Below are positions 53,594 to 62,285 of a DNA stretch of 64,000 nt, piece after piece; within the stretch, counting starts at the first letter, position 1, and each line of letters begins with the position of its first letter. Where the stretch lies: contig NZ_FOCV01000008.1 of the NCBI RefSeq assembly GCF_900110205.1, forward strand, positions 62,001 through 126,000. Reading direction: 5' to 3'. This DNA is from Rhizobium tibeticum (GTDB lineage: Bacteria; Pseudomonadota; Alphaproteobacteria; Rhizobiales; Rhizobiaceae). Both the position numbers and the translations under genes were made by a program. Below the pieces are notes generated by a model. The model did not search any database. It had not been told where the DNA came from and worked only from the letters and a program-made list of their open reading frames with translations.

Positions 53594-53808
53594 GCCGCAC
53601 CTCCGAGACCGGAGAGGCAGCAGATCGCCTTTGCATGCCAGAGGGACACACGGAAGCGACGCATGACGGAGCTGACTGCCAGCAATTCCGATTGAAGTTC
53701 AGAGGCGTTTTCGGTAGGGTTCCAGATATCGAGCGGCTTGGCGGTTGCTCCGATTTCCAGAACCCGGATGGCGCCTGCACGCGCCGCCGGGTTTGTTGTT
53801 TTCGTCAT
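53590..53808 (-). CDS. Small hypothetical protein of the chain
   Basis: A 72-residue protein. An N-terminal flexible part (MTKTTNPAARAGAIRVLEIG) is followed by one long helix (ENASELQSELLAVSSVMRRF) and a hydrophobic end. No family recognised. ATG 53808 has GAGGG seven bases before it; ATG 53814 is too close to the same site. Lies ten bases after the HTH gene and overlaps the winged-helix gene start. Confidence 0.6.
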   Translation of the reverse strand: MTKTTNPAARAGAIRVLEIGATAKPLDIWNPTENASELQSELLAVSSVMRRFRVSLWHAKAICCLSGLGGAA

Positions 53809-53818
53809 GGCCATACCC

Positions 53819-54022
53819 TCACGCCGCGACCGAAGTGGAGGTGCGACGGCTGCCCGACAGCCAGGCATCTAGGTCTGCCGGGTCATAAACGACCGACTTA
53901 CCAACCTTGCAGTATGCGGGACCGCCGCCAGCAGCGCGGAGCTTCTCCAGGGTTGAAGCTCCAATGGTCAGGTACTCGGCCGCCTCAGCGGTTCGAAGTT
54001 TGGGACGGGATTCGTTCGACAT
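53819..54022 (-). CDS. AlpA/excisionase-type helix-turn-helix protein
   Basis: A 67-residue protein with a MerR-like HTH: LRTAEAAEYLTIGASTLEKL, then GPAYCKVGKSVVYDPADLDA and WLSGSRRTS. This is the AlpA/Xis pattern of P4-type elements, which regulate integrase or assist excision. ATG 54022 has AGGAG five bases upstream. First gene of the eight-gene chain; 135 bases separate it from the large gene behind it, where the chain's promoter probably lies. Confidence 0.82.
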   Translation of the reverse strand: MSNESRPKLRTAEAAEYLTIGASTLEKLRAAGGGPAYCKVGKSVVYDPADLDAWLSGSRRTSTSVAA

Positions 54023-54156
54023 GCTTGCTCCTGTTTTTCCGGACCCGACGACACGCGGCGGGTTGAGATGACAGGAGGAGGGTGCAGGCGACGAAATCAG
54101 TCAGATAGGTGGGTGGTGATCCGTGACTAAGCGTGACGGTAATTGACGATAGCTGA

Positions 54157-55893
54157 CTACTTTCGTTTCAGCTCCGGCACGTACATCCCGATAAATCGGT
54201 CGATAGTGGAGTTAGAGGGCGGCGTCCCGCGCACCTGATTTCGGATAACTTCAAGATAGTTCATTCTGCGGGGTGGGAGTGATGCAACCGTGCCGCCAAG
54301 AGCTTCTATCACCTCCAAGATCTGCCGCTCTCCGGGGCTCAATGACGCAATTCCCCCGTTCGCCCTAATGCGATCGATAATGATTGGAGATAGTTGCGGG
54401 TCCGATGCTGAGTCTGGCTCGGCAGTGAGCGTCACGTTGTCCTCACCTGGATCATCCAAAACAACATCGACAGCGGCGACAGGGCTTGGTGACGCGGCCC
54501 CGTCTTCTGGGTATCGGATCAGATATGGAAAAAATTCGCCGTGCTGCTCCCAAAGTTGCATGTATCGGTCGAGCGATGACCGCTGCACGAAAAGAGACTT
54601 TGGCAGATCATGCGCTCCCAACGTTCTTTTCAATCGAGCCGGGGAGTGAGCGTAGGGGCCCTGATGACAGAACATGAGCCAATCGGCTGCCTCGTCGCTT
54701 GTCCATTCAATGGCCGGCATCTCCTCGAAACCTGTGCCACCACCGATCCTCTGACCGAAAACAACTAGGTCGCCATGAACGACCGCATCAATGAGCATTT
54801 CAGCGGTCTTCGCGATCCGCTCGCGCGACTTCAATCGGTCCCCAGCGATGTACTTGAGGTAGCCATCTAACGGCGCAAGCTTCACGCCATGTTTTTTCTC
54901 AACGGTGTCGGCGACCGTGCTCAAATAGAGTTCCGCATAGCTGCCCGGTTTGACGACGGGGACCTTCCCTTCCTTGAACCGAGGCAGGAAAATTTCTGAC
55001 ATTTCGTCTTCCCGCCAATCGTCCGGGAAAAGCTTCTGCCCGATCTGATTGACCACGCGGGCGAGAAAGATGTACTCGCGCGTATCTCTGGGCCAAGCAC
55101 TGGGATTGCTCCAGAAATGGAAGCCCTCCTGGGCGGCATCATCCATGAATTTTTCTTGGGCAGGAGACATCTGACCTGTCTCGATGGCCTCGATCAGGAT
55201 TTCACGAGACAGTGTAGCTAGGCCCTGTTTTCCAGCGCTTTTCAACGGCTTGGCGCCCATGAGGTTGTCTAGGTCGCTTCCATCAACGAAAACGTGCTGA
55301 TAGCCGTCGCCGCCCACTCCTACGCTGAGCGGACTTTGGGGATTCATCTGGCACCAGACAAAGATCTGGTTGTGGTCCTTGCGGTTCCACCACGCCCTGT
55401 CTTGCGGCTCAGAAAATGAGCCGCCACGTTGGGGGAGCAATACAAAACGCAATGATCCGTCCAGGATTGCTTTCTTTATGAAACGACGGACCTCGGCTTT
55501 CCGGTTCAGTTTCGACTGCCGTTCCGCGTTGATGCGCTGTGCCTCGTCGATGCCAGCATTCCACTCTTGGTGTGAAAAATCGGCAACGACTGGACCAAAC
55601 CGTCCTCGCTTTATCTCCGGATCCCGACCAAACTCCGGTCTACCTCTGACCAACAGGCGGTGAATGTCCATCTTCTGCCGCGGGGTTGCTTCCTCGGGTG
55701 TGATTCTCCATACCGTGCCGTCTATCTGACGCCAGAAGGAATAAGGCGCGTCCGTGTAGGTTTCGCTTTCATCCCATTCTCCCGGGAAAAGAAACTTGCC
55801 TACGCGATTTACAGCGTTCCCAAGAAACACGTAGCCCATCGCGTCCTCTTGCCAACGCGTCTTATCAATCCAAAACTTGCTCTCGTCGTCCAT
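54157..55893 (-). CDS. Hypothetical protein with an internal duplication
   Basis: A 578-residue protein of unknown function built from two similar modules. Residues 7-45 (YVFLGNAVNRVGKFLFPGEW) match 260-300 (YIFLARVVNQIGQKLFPDDW). Residues 141-160 (KAILDGSLRFVLLPQRGGSF) match 367-386 (LIDAVVHGDLVVFGQRIGGG), and VFVDGSDLDNLM matches LFVQRSSLDRYM. The C-terminal 110 residues are a linker and a helical end (IDRIRANGGIASLSPGERQI). No signal peptide. It lies between the integrase and the control chain, same direction, a place where elements often carry accessory or control genes. Confidence 0.7.
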   Translation of the reverse strand: MDDESKFWIDKTRWQEDAMGYVFLGNAVNRVGKFLFPGEWDESETYTDAPYSFWRQIDGTVWRITPEEATPRQKMDIHRLLVRGRPEFGRDPEIKRGRFGPVVADFSHQEWNAGIDEAQRINAERQSKLNRKAEVRRFIKKAILDGSLRFVLLPQRGGSFSEPQDRAWWNRKDHNQIFVWCQMNPQSPLSVGVGGDGYQHVFVDGSDLDNLMGAKPLKSAGKQGLATLSREILIEAIETGQMSPAQEKFMDDAAQEGFHFWSNPSAWPRDTREYIFLARVVNQIGQKLFPDDWREDEMSEIFLPRFKEGKVPVVKPGSYAELYLSTVADTVEKKHGVKLAPLDGYLKYIAGDRLKSRERIAKTAEMLIDAVVHGDLVVFGQRIGGGTGFEEMPAIEWTSDEAADWLMFCHQGPYAHSPARLKRTLGAHDLPKSLFVQRSSLDRYMQLWEQHGEFFPYLIRYPEDGAASPSPVAAVDVVLDDPGEDNVTLTAEPDSASDPQLSPIIIDRIRANGGIASLSPGERQILEVIEALGGTVASLPPRRMNYLEVIRNQVRGTPPSNSTIDRFIGMYVPELKRK

Positions 55894-55988
55894 GCTGCAC
55901 CTCGCACGGCACCAATAGGGCCGCAGGGAAGCTGGGGGTGCTACCCAGCTTGTCGGATGGCCGTCCTATCCCTGCAGTATGATAGCGA

Positions 55989-57341
55989 TCAGCCCTTTCC
56001 TGGTCGCAATGGATGTACGTTTTCGCGCCGGGGACGGTCGCCCATGGCATCGACAATCTTGGAGCCAATAAGGTCGGACGCGTGCCGCTTCGGATCGTCG
56101 GCGAGATGCGCGTAACGTTCAGTCGTCTTCATCTGTGTGTGTCCAAGCAGCTTTCCAATGATCTGGAGGCTCAGATTCGCTTCGACGCCGACCGAGGCAT
56201 GAGTGTGCCGCAGGTCGTGGATACGGACCCGGAGTTTCGCGTCATCAGCGGAAGCGTCGAGCCCGGCGCGATTCCGAACGTGATGCCAAGGCCGCTTGAG
56301 GTCCGATCGAGGACGGTGCTGAATCTTGCCACCTTCAAGGACCTTCGGCTCCCCAGGGATGACGTATGGACCGACCTTCGGCAACTCAGTCAGAATGAGC
56401 TGCGCTGGCCCATTCAGGATGATGGTTTTCTTCCTGGTCTTGCTGTCATCGAGGAAGAGCAGCCCGCGCTGCAGATCAACGTTCGACCACTTCAGCTTTA
56501 GAATTTCGCCGCGGCGAGCTCCTGTCAGTATGAACAGACGGATGGCTGCGGCAGAGAACTGATCGATTTTGATCCGCCGATTCTCCGCCTTCGGCGCGTG
56601 CTTGACCTTTTTGTCAGGGTCCGGATCCCATGAAATACCGTCCGTTTCCGCCTCTCGGATGGCATCGCCGAGGCGGCCGAGCTCGTCGCTCGTCAGATAT
56701 CGCTCTCGATTATCCTCGGGGTATTTTTTGATGCCGCTCGCGGGGTTCTCAATCTTCGGGATGGCTTTTGTGTCCATCCCCCAGGTGTACATGGAGCTAA
56801 TCGTGGACAGGACCCTGTTCGCCGTTATGGGCTTGTCCTTTAAGGAGACATGCAGCCTCTCGATTTCGCCTGTTCCGACATCCTTCGCCTTCTTGCGGCC
56901 GAGCGTTTCGGAAGCGAGGTCGAGCCAATGGGCGTATAGCTTGTATGTTGAGCTCTTCTGCTTGGCGTCGATCGACAGCAGGTATTCACTCTTCATGGCG
57001 TCAAAGGTCAGAGACGCCCGCTCAACGCTCTTTTCTTTTGCAGGGTCCTTCCCTTGCACGACGTCGGCCAGCACGGTCTTAGCGACGCGCCTAGCCTCGT
57101 CGGGTGTCACCTTCTTGGTGCTGCCAATCGTGTACTTGCGGGGAATGCCAGCTCTGCCGCTGCCAAATCTGTAGAACACCACATAGGACATTGCCCCGGA
57201 GGGACGAACACGGACTGCGAAGCCCGTCGTACTGGTGTCGGAGACAAGATATTCGCTCTCTCCCGCCTCTATCCGCTTAAGCAAGCTTAAAGTGATTTCT
57301 GCTGAGGTAGCGGAGGTAATTGGAGCGTCTTTTTTTGCCAT
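55989..57341 (-). CDS. int: Tyrosine recombinase / integrase, P4 type (DUF4102 N-terminus)
   Basis: A 450-residue integrase. The N-terminal arm-binding domain (TTGFAVRVRPSGAMSYVVFY, YTIGSTKKVTPDEARRVAKT) is the DUF4102 type, the centre is the SAM-like core-binding domain, and the catalytic set is Arg in LTGARRGEILKLKW, HDLRHTHAS and Tyr in TTERYAHLADD. It catalyses insertion and excision at tRNA-Ala. ATG 57341 begins MAKKDAPITS; the frame is open 22 codons further without a ribosome site. It lies 145 bases inside the right repeat and reads into the island. Confidence 0.95.
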   Translation of the reverse strand: MAKKDAPITSATSAEITLSLLKRIEAGESEYLVSDTSTTGFAVRVRPSGAMSYVVFYRFGSGRAGIPRKYTIGSTKKVTPDEARRVAKTVLADVVQGKDPAKEKSVERASLTFDAMKSEYLLSIDAKQKSSTYKLYAHWLDLASETLGRKKAKDVGTGEIERLHVSLKDKPITANRVLSTISSMYTWGMDTKAIPKIENPASGIKKYPEDNRERYLTSDELGRLGDAIREAETDGISWDPDPDKKVKHAPKAENRRIKIDQFSAAAIRLFILTGARRGEILKLKWSNVDLQRGLLFLDDSKTRKKTIILNGPAQLILTELPKVGPYVIPGEPKVLEGGKIQHRPRSDLKRPWHHVRNRAGLDASADDAKLRVRIHDLRHTHASVGVEANLSLQIIGKLLGHTQMKTTERYAHLADDPKRHASDLIGSKIVDAMGDRPRRENVHPLRPGKG

Positions 57342-57768
57342 GAAAATATTCCAGGGAAACACCGGGGAAGTACAAAATCGGAAACCAGCGGAAACATGCG
57401 GAGGCATCCTACTATATTTTCATTGAAATGGAAGGTGTTACGGCAAGGTGCGATGGCATGCGGTAACACCCGGAAACGATGGCCCATTGCATGGCATGCA
57501 AGAGGTCAGCGGTTCGATCCCGCTTAGCTCCACCAAATCTTCCGAACATGGAATACCGCCTCGTCTTATTCCATTGAAACGCCTGTGTCGGGATGCGCGT
57601 CCGGCGAAGGTCCACCAGATCCTATCCGAATGGATAGGCTGTCTATATGTCTGTACGATTCATTTCGCGGAGCGATCATGGTCTTCTATCAGGGTGTTCC
57701 AAGGTACTGCGCCACCATCCAATTCTGCGCAGAAGCCTGGCGATTTCGGTAAGCCGGAGGATTCTCCC
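57342..57768. other. Right island junction without genes
   Basis: The 427 bases between the integrase and the next chromosomal gene hold the integrase leader, the 52-bp right repeat and 230 bases of flanking chromosome. The open frames here are shadows of the tRNA fragment. I see nothing else. Confidence 0.7.
57487..57538 (+). repeat. attR: 52-bp copy of the tRNA-Ala 3' part
   Basis: Perfect copy of 38381-38432. It contains the anticodon arm's 3' side, the T-arm and ACCA but lacks the tRNA 5' half, so it is not a functional tRNA. It marks the distal end of the island. Confidence 0.95.
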
Positions 57769-58068
57769 ATGGAAGCCCAGAGATATAGCCTGCGCAAGAA
57801 CCTCAACATCTATTGGACAGTGTTTGACGACATCACCGGCCAAAAAGCCGTGCTCGACGGGTTTGTCATAGACATGGTTACCGCCGAGGAAGGCGATGAG
57901 TTGGTGGGCATGCTGAATCGCAAAGGCAGCGAAGACTTTTTTCTTCCCAAGACCTACCTCCCGGCCCTCACCGGCTTCGCTTGGCCGAAGCGCCATCACG
58001 ATCTGATGGAGCAGACCTATGTGCTGAGCGCGCCGGATGTCGCGAGATCGCCAGCCACCGTCAACTGA
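57769..58068 (+). CDS. Hypothetical protein
   Basis: A 99-residue soluble protein (MEAQRYSLRKNLNIYWTVFD, then GFVIDMVTAEEGDELVGMLN). The pattern is a small alpha/beta protein without signal or motif; I do not recognise a family but it looks chromosomal by base composition. ATG 57769 has GGAGG eight bases upstream. First gene after the island; 107 bases before the YoaK-like gene. Confidence 0.65.
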   Translation: MEAQRYSLRKNLNIYWTVFDDITGQKAVLDGFVIDMVTAEEGDELVGMLNRKGSEDFFLPKTYLPALTGFAWPKRHHDLMEQTYVLSAPDVARSPATVN

Positions 58069-58175
58069 ACAACAAATTGCGGTAGCGCTTCGCGCGCCAT
58101 TGCTTTGCCAATTTTTTAGCAACACCCGCTATGGTTTCGATGCCGCCTTGTCCGGCGGAGTGGAGCCTTGGTTCA

Positions 58176-58886
58176 ATGACACGAGAAAAACGGCGGCGGA
58201 TCATTCATACGCGCAGAACGGCAACGGGCCTGACCCTTGCCGGCGCGATCTCCTTTCTGGCTGGTATGACGGATGCGACGGGCCTCGCACTGACAGGAGA
58301 CTTCGTGTCGTTCATGACGGGCAACACGACGCGCGCCGCGTTGTCACTCGGCGATGGCAACCTGCGACATGCAACTATTCTTCTTTTGGCGATCGTAGTC
58401 TTCGTGCTTGGAAATGCCGCCGGCATCGTGCTCGCTTATTTTGCCGACCGTCGTACGTTTGTTGTGCTTTCATGCGTCAGTATCGTGCTCGCAACCGCCT
58501 CGCTCATGGCGGGCGAGAGCCTGGCGATGCCGCGTTTCTATCTCATTGTTGCCTCGATGGGGATGGTGAACGCGGCGGTAGAGCAGATCGAAGGGCTACC
58601 GATCGGCCTGACTTATGTCACAGGAGCCCTCTCGCGTTTCGGACGCGGTCTCGGACGCTGGATCGTCGGCGACAGGCGAGTGGACTGGACCATCCAGATC
58701 GTGCCTTGGGTCGGCATGCTGGCTGGAGCGATCGTTGGGGCGCTGCTGACACAGATCGCGGGGGCAGCGGCGCTGTGGCTGATTGCCGTTTTTGCGATGT
58801 TGGTTGCGCTCGCTACCCTCTTGATTCCGAAACGTACGCAACGCCGGTTCAACGCCGCGCCACGTTCGGCAACGCGCATGAAGTGA
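58176..58886 (+). CDS. YoaK family (DUF1275) membrane protein
   Basis: A 236-residue inner-membrane protein with about six segments. LAGAISFLAGMTDATGLALT and FVSFMTGNTTRAALSLG are the DUF1275/YoaK signature, followed by VVFVLGNAAGIVLAYFADRR and GALLTQIAGAAALWLIAVFA. Function unknown in the family. The start is uncertain: ATG 58176 has GGAG about 11 bases upstream; ATG 58131 and 58140 extend the frame by up to 15 codons without a better site. Confidence 0.82.
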   Translation: MTREKRRRIIHTRRTATGLTLAGAISFLAGMTDATGLALTGDFVSFMTGNTTRAALSLGDGNLRHATILLLAIVVFVLGNAAGIVLAYFADRRTFVVLSCVSIVLATASLMAGESLAMPRFYLIVASMGMVNAAVEQIEGLPIGLTYVTGALSRFGRGLGRWIVGDRRVDWTIQIVPWVGMLAGAIVGALLTQIAGAAALWLIAVFAMLVALATLLIPKRTQRRFNAAPRSATRMK

Positions 58887-58950
58887 CGGTCGCAATAAAG
58901 CCCCACCGGTTCAGATAGAGGCGCGCGGAAACCGCTAGAGGAAGGCATCC

Positions 58951-59736
58951 TTGTTTCTCTTTTCAAAGTTCATCTGGGTGTTCGGGCAACCTTTGTCGCT
59001 CGCTTTTCTTTGCGTCGTGCTTGCCTTGGTGGCGGGCCTTGTCCGTTGGCGCAAGACAAGCCTCGCTTCCTCCGCAATTGCGGGCCTCATCCTGTTCGTC
59101 ACGCTCTACACGACCGTCGGCAACTACCTTCTGCAGGGACTGGAGGGTCGGTTTGTAAAACCGCAGGATCCGGCCAGCCTGCAGTGCATGATCGTGCTGG
59201 GCGGCGCTTTCGAGAACGAAGTGAATACCGCGCGCCATGGTATAGAGCTCAATGCCGGCGCCGATCGCTTCGTCGAGGCACTGCGCCTGGCACAGAAATA
59301 TCCGCAGGCGCGAATCCTGATTTCAGGCGGCGATGGATCGATCTCCGGCATCTATGAAGGCGACGCGGTGATATCGGCGCGTTTCTTCCCGATGTTCGGC
59401 ATCACTGGGGAACGCCTGGTTGAAGAAACGACGTCCCGGACGACCTTCGAAAACGCCATGAACACCAAGGATCTTCTGGCGAGCCAAGGCCTTTCGAACT
59501 GCCTGCTGATCACCTCCGGCTATCATATGCCGCGCTCGGTCGGCATCTTCCGCAAGCTTGGTATCGACGTGATGCCATGGCCAACAGACTACCGCACCGA
59601 CGGGCGGGAGAGGCTTGGCCTCGACTTCACGCAACCGAGCCGGAATTCGCAGAACCTGGCGACAGCAATCCGCGAATGGTTCGGGCTTGTCGGCTACTAC
59701 CTTGCCGGCCGCATTTCAGAGCTCTATCCCGGCTGA
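58951..59736 (+). CDS. YdcF family (DUF218) protein
   Basis: A 261-residue protein. Two N-terminal membrane segments (PLSLAFLCVVLALVAGLV, SSAIAGLILFVTLYTTVG) precede a DUF218 domain with MIVLGGAFE, ARILISGGDGSISG, TTFENAMNTKDLLASQG and LLITSGYHMPRSVGIFRKLG. The family includes ElyC/SanA and is linked to cell-envelope metabolism. The start is TTG 58951 with AGGAAGG about six bases upstream; no ATG or GTG lies suitably near. Confidence 0.85.
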   Translation: MFLFSKFIWVFGQPLSLAFLCVVLALVAGLVRWRKTSLASSAIAGLILFVTLYTTVGNYLLQGLEGRFVKPQDPASLQCMIVLGGAFENEVNTARHGIELNAGADRFVEALRLAQKYPQARILISGGDGSISGIYEGDAVISARFFPMFGITGERLVEETTSRTTFENAMNTKDLLASQGLSNCLLITSGYHMPRSVGIFRKLGIDVMPWPTDYRTDGRERLGLDFTQPSRNSQNLATAIREWFGLVGYYLAGRISELYPG

Positions 59737-59741
59737 ACGAG

Positions 59742-60224
59742 CTATTTCTTGGAGATCGTCACGAACTTGGTGCCGCGCACACGGGCTGTGACAATGCAGG
59801 GCTCCTTCCCCTTGTCGGCATCCGGCCGATCGCAGAAGCGCGGATGCATTTTCATTGCCAACACCATGTTGCCGAAGCGCTTCACGAAGTCGTAGCCATA
59901 GATCTGGGCGGTCGCGATCATGAAGTAGCCACCTTCGGCGACCTGCAGATAGAAATTGTAGGTGCAGCCGTCGTCATTGCACTGTGGGCCCTTCTCGCCG
60001 TCGCAGGTCAGCTCACCCTCGTTCACGACGGCATCAATCAGGCCGTCATTGTTGATATCCTGGCGGATGATGAAGCCATCCGAGAATTCGGCCTTGGTGC
60101 ACTGCTCCTGGAAGTGCTTCTTCTCATAGATCTCCGGGTCCGAGATAAGGGATTGCTGGGCAAAAGCCGCAGCGGGAGCGGCGAGCAGCGCGGCAATGTT
60201 CAAAGCGATCAGGAGCGTTTTCAC
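59742..60224 (-). CDS. Exported hypothetical protein with EF-hand-like loop
   Basis: A 160-residue protein with a Sec signal peptide (MKTLLIALNIAALLAAPAAA, then FAQQ). IIRQDINNDGLIDAVVNEG resembles an EF-hand or dockerin calcium loop (D-x-N-x-D-G-x-I-D). Five cysteines (QCTKAEF, LTCDGEKGPQCNDDGC, FCDRPD, PCIVTAR) suggest disulfides in the periplasm. The start is GTG 60224. It converges on the YdcF-like gene with only five bases between stops and is divergent from the TRIC gene. Confidence 0.72.
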   Translation of the reverse strand: MKTLLIALNIAALLAAPAAAFAQQSLISDPEIYEKKHFQEQCTKAEFSDGFIIRQDINNDGLIDAVVNEGELTCDGEKGPQCNDDGCTYNFYLQVAEGGYFMIATAQIYGYDFVKRFGNMVLAMKMHPRFCDRPDADKGKEPCIVTARVRGTKFVTISKK

Positions 60225-60349
60225 GAGGGGCTTCTCTTTTGGTCGGATAAGGACGCTGTTGGCCGAACAGTTTGCTTGATCCGCCTTGCGCCGCCCTTGC
60301 CGCCGTGATTCATATTTCGCAAAGATACGCGTCGGCTCTGGAGGACTGC

Positions 60350-60985
60350 ATGCCGCTGTTCGTCTACGTGGATTATGCCGGCGTTGCGCTCTTTGCGGCA
60401 ACAGGAGCGCTCGCAGCCTCACGCAAGCAGCTCGACCTGATCGGCTTTCTCTTCTTTGCGATCGTTACCGGCACCGGGGGTGGCACGGTGCGTGACATTG
60501 TCCTTGGTCGCGTGCCGGTATTCTGGGTTCTGAATCCCACCTACGTCATCGTCTGCTGCGCCGTCGGCATCCTGGTGTTCTTTACCGCCCACCTTGTCGA
60601 GTCGCGCTATCGCCTGCTGATCTGGCTGGATGCCGTCGGGCTCTCCGCCTATTGCGTGATGGGTGCGGCGAAGGGCCTCGCCGCCACGGGCTCGCCAACG
60701 ATCGGCATCGTCACTGGGACACTGACGGCGACGTTCGGCGGCATCCTGCGCGATCTCCTGGCAAATGAGCCGTCTGTGCTGTTGCGGCCTGAAATCTACA
60801 TCACGGCAGCACTCGTCGGCAGCGGCATTTTTACGGCTGCACACGCGCTCGACCTGCCACTTTATGCGGCCTCTGCGGTCGGCGTGATCGCGGCATTCTC
60901 AGTGCGCGGCGGCGCGCTGTATTTCGGCTGGACCTTTCCAACTTACAAAGCCAAGCCCGGCCGGCACCCTGATGATGTGATGTGA
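60350..60985 (+). CDS. Trimeric intracellular cation (TRIC) channel family protein
   Basis: A 211-residue inner-membrane protein with seven segments. Two repeats carry the TRIC (formerly UPF0126) signature: GTGGGTVRDIVLG and TATFGGILRDLLANE, whose Gly-rich kinks line the pore. It probably passes monovalent cations. ATG 60350 has GGAGG five bases upstream. Its stop is two bases from the irr stop, so the genes are tightly convergent. Confidence 0.87.
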   Translation: MPLFVYVDYAGVALFAATGALAASRKQLDLIGFLFFAIVTGTGGGTVRDIVLGRVPVFWVLNPTYVIVCCAVGILVFFTAHLVESRYRLLIWLDAVGLSAYCVMGAAKGLAATGSPTIGIVTGTLTATFGGILRDLLANEPSVLLRPEIYITAALVGSGIFTAAHALDLPLYAASAVGVIAAFSVRGGALYFGWTFPTYKAKPGRHPDDVM

Positions 60986-60987
60986 AA

Positions 60988-61407
60988 TCAGCGCCGCTTC
61001 GGGCGTAGGCGGATCACCACGTCGACATGCGCAATCTCCAGGCCTTCCGGTGGCTCCGGCAGATTGCCGATGGTCAGATTGCTGACCGGAATATCCAGCA
61101 CGTCATTTTCGCCTTCGATGAAGAAGTGGTGGTGGTCGGAGACGTTGGTGTCGAAATAGGTTTTGGCGCTTTCCACCGCGAGAACCCGGATCATGCCCGC
61201 TTCGGTGAACTGGTGCAGCGTGTTGTAGACAGTTGCCAGCGACACCGGAACGCCCGCCTGCACGGCCTCCTCGTGGAGCTCCTCGACGGTCAGATGCCGA
61301 TCGCCCTTGGCAAAGAGCAGGTCGCCAAGTGCGACACGCTGGCGCGTCGGACGCAAGCCGGCGCTTCTCAGCCGTACCTCTATGGTAAGCGGGGCCTCTG
61401 CCACCAT
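60988..61407 (-). CDS. irr: Iron response regulator Irr (Fur family)
   Basis: A 139-residue Fur-family protein with a winged helix (GLRPTRQRVALGDLLFAKGD, VSLATVYNTLHQFTEAGMIR) and the haem/metal motif SDHHHFFIEGE. Irr of rhizobia is degraded in the presence of haem and, when iron is low, represses iron-using genes. ATG 61407 has GGAG seven bases upstream. The place divergent from fabA-fabB is the conserved rhizobial arrangement. An Irr box could not be identified with confidence in the divergent gap. Confidence 0.93.
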   Translation of the reverse strand: MVAEAPLTIEVRLRSAGLRPTRQRVALGDLLFAKGDRHLTVEELHEEAVQAGVPVSLATVYNTLHQFTEAGMIRVLAVESAKTYFDTNVSDHHHFFIEGENDVLDIPVSNLTIGNLPEPPEGLEIAHVDVVIRLRPKRR

Positions 61408-61505
61408 CCGTCAAACTCCGGTTAATCTAGCGTCAAGTAATCAGGTTTCAGTAGCCATATAACTTTTGCGCAAAAGCGTTTCAATAGTTGCAATGGGGAC
61501 AAAGA

Positions 61506-61589
61506 GTGCGAAAGCGCCGCGAAATCGGGCTTTTGGCGCAATTAGTGCTGGCCGGGGGCTTGGCCTTCCTGTATGCGACCACCAAATAA
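61506..61589 (+). CDS. Possible 27-residue single-span membrane protein
   Basis: GTG 61506 opens MRKRREIGLLAQLVLAGGLA then FLYATTK-stop: a basic head, one hydrophobic helix and a polar tail. GGGGA lies six bases before the start. It occupies the irr-fabA divergent gap, in a different frame from the longer unsupported open frame 61466-61654. Such tiny proteins are easily missed; the call rests on the ribosome site and membrane pattern only. Confidence 0.4.
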   Translation: MRKRREIGLLAQLVLAGGLAFLYATTK

Positions 61590-61710
61590 GGCGCGCAGCC
61601 GGTCCTCCGAAGGTGGGTGAAGCTCAGTCATGCTTATGCTTCATTTTCCGCTGAACTTGGACTAAACGTTCACATCCATCGGCAGAGTTGCGGGGGGAAT
61701 TAGAGTTTTC

Positions 61711-62226
61711 ATGGCGACGAAACAATCCAGCTTCAACTACGAGGAAATTCTGGCCTGCGGCCGCGGCGAACTGTTCGGCCAGGGCAATGCGCAGCTCCCC
61801 CTCCCGCCGATGTTGATGGTTCATCGCATTACAGACATTTCCGAAACGGGTGGCAGCTTCGACAAGGGCTACATTCGCGCGGAATATGATGTGAAGCCTG
61901 ACGACTGGTATTTTCCCTGCCACTTCGCCGGCAACCCGATCATGCCAGGCTGCCTTGGCCTCGACGGCATGTGGCAGTTGACTGGCTTCTTCCTGGGTTG
62001 GCTGGGTGAACAGGGGCGCGGCATGGCCCTTTCGACCGGCGAAGTGAAGTTCAAGGGCATGATTCGTCCGACGACGAAGCTCCTTGAGTACGGCATCGAT
62101 TTCAAGCGCGTCATGCGTGGCCGCCTCGTACTTGGCACCGCCGACGGCTGGCTCAAGGCCGACGGCGAGGTCATCTATCAGGCAAGCGACCTGCGCGTGG
62201 GACTGTCTAAGGACAAGGCCGCCTGA
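61711..62226 (+). CDS. fabA: 3-hydroxydecanoyl-ACP dehydratase/isomerase
   Basis: A 171-residue hot-dog fold enzyme. The active-site His is in [15 protein letters not shown] and the Asp in [18 protein letters not shown]. It dehydrates 3-hydroxydecanoyl-ACP and isomerises the double bond, starting unsaturated fatty acids. GAG precedes ATG 61711. It forms the operon fabA-fabB-fabI, with 59 bases to fabB. Confidence 0.97.
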   Translation: MATKQSSFNYEEILACGRGELFGQGNAQLPLPPMLMVHRITDISETGGSFDKGYIRAEYDVKPDDWYFPCHFAGNPIMPGCLGLDGMWQLTGFFLGWLGEQGRGMALSTGEVKFKGMIRPTTKLLEYGIDFKRVMRGRLVLGTADGWLKADGEVIYQASDLRVGLSKDKAA

Positions 62227-62285
62227 TTGCTCCGGGCACGCTTGCCCGGCTTTCCAAGTTAGAAAAAACGAAAAGGTCGAAACAC

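Noticed and set aside
61466..61654. 62-codon frame between irr and fabA
   Set aside because: TTG start without a ribosome site and low-complexity basic translation; the overlapping 27-codon frame is better supported.
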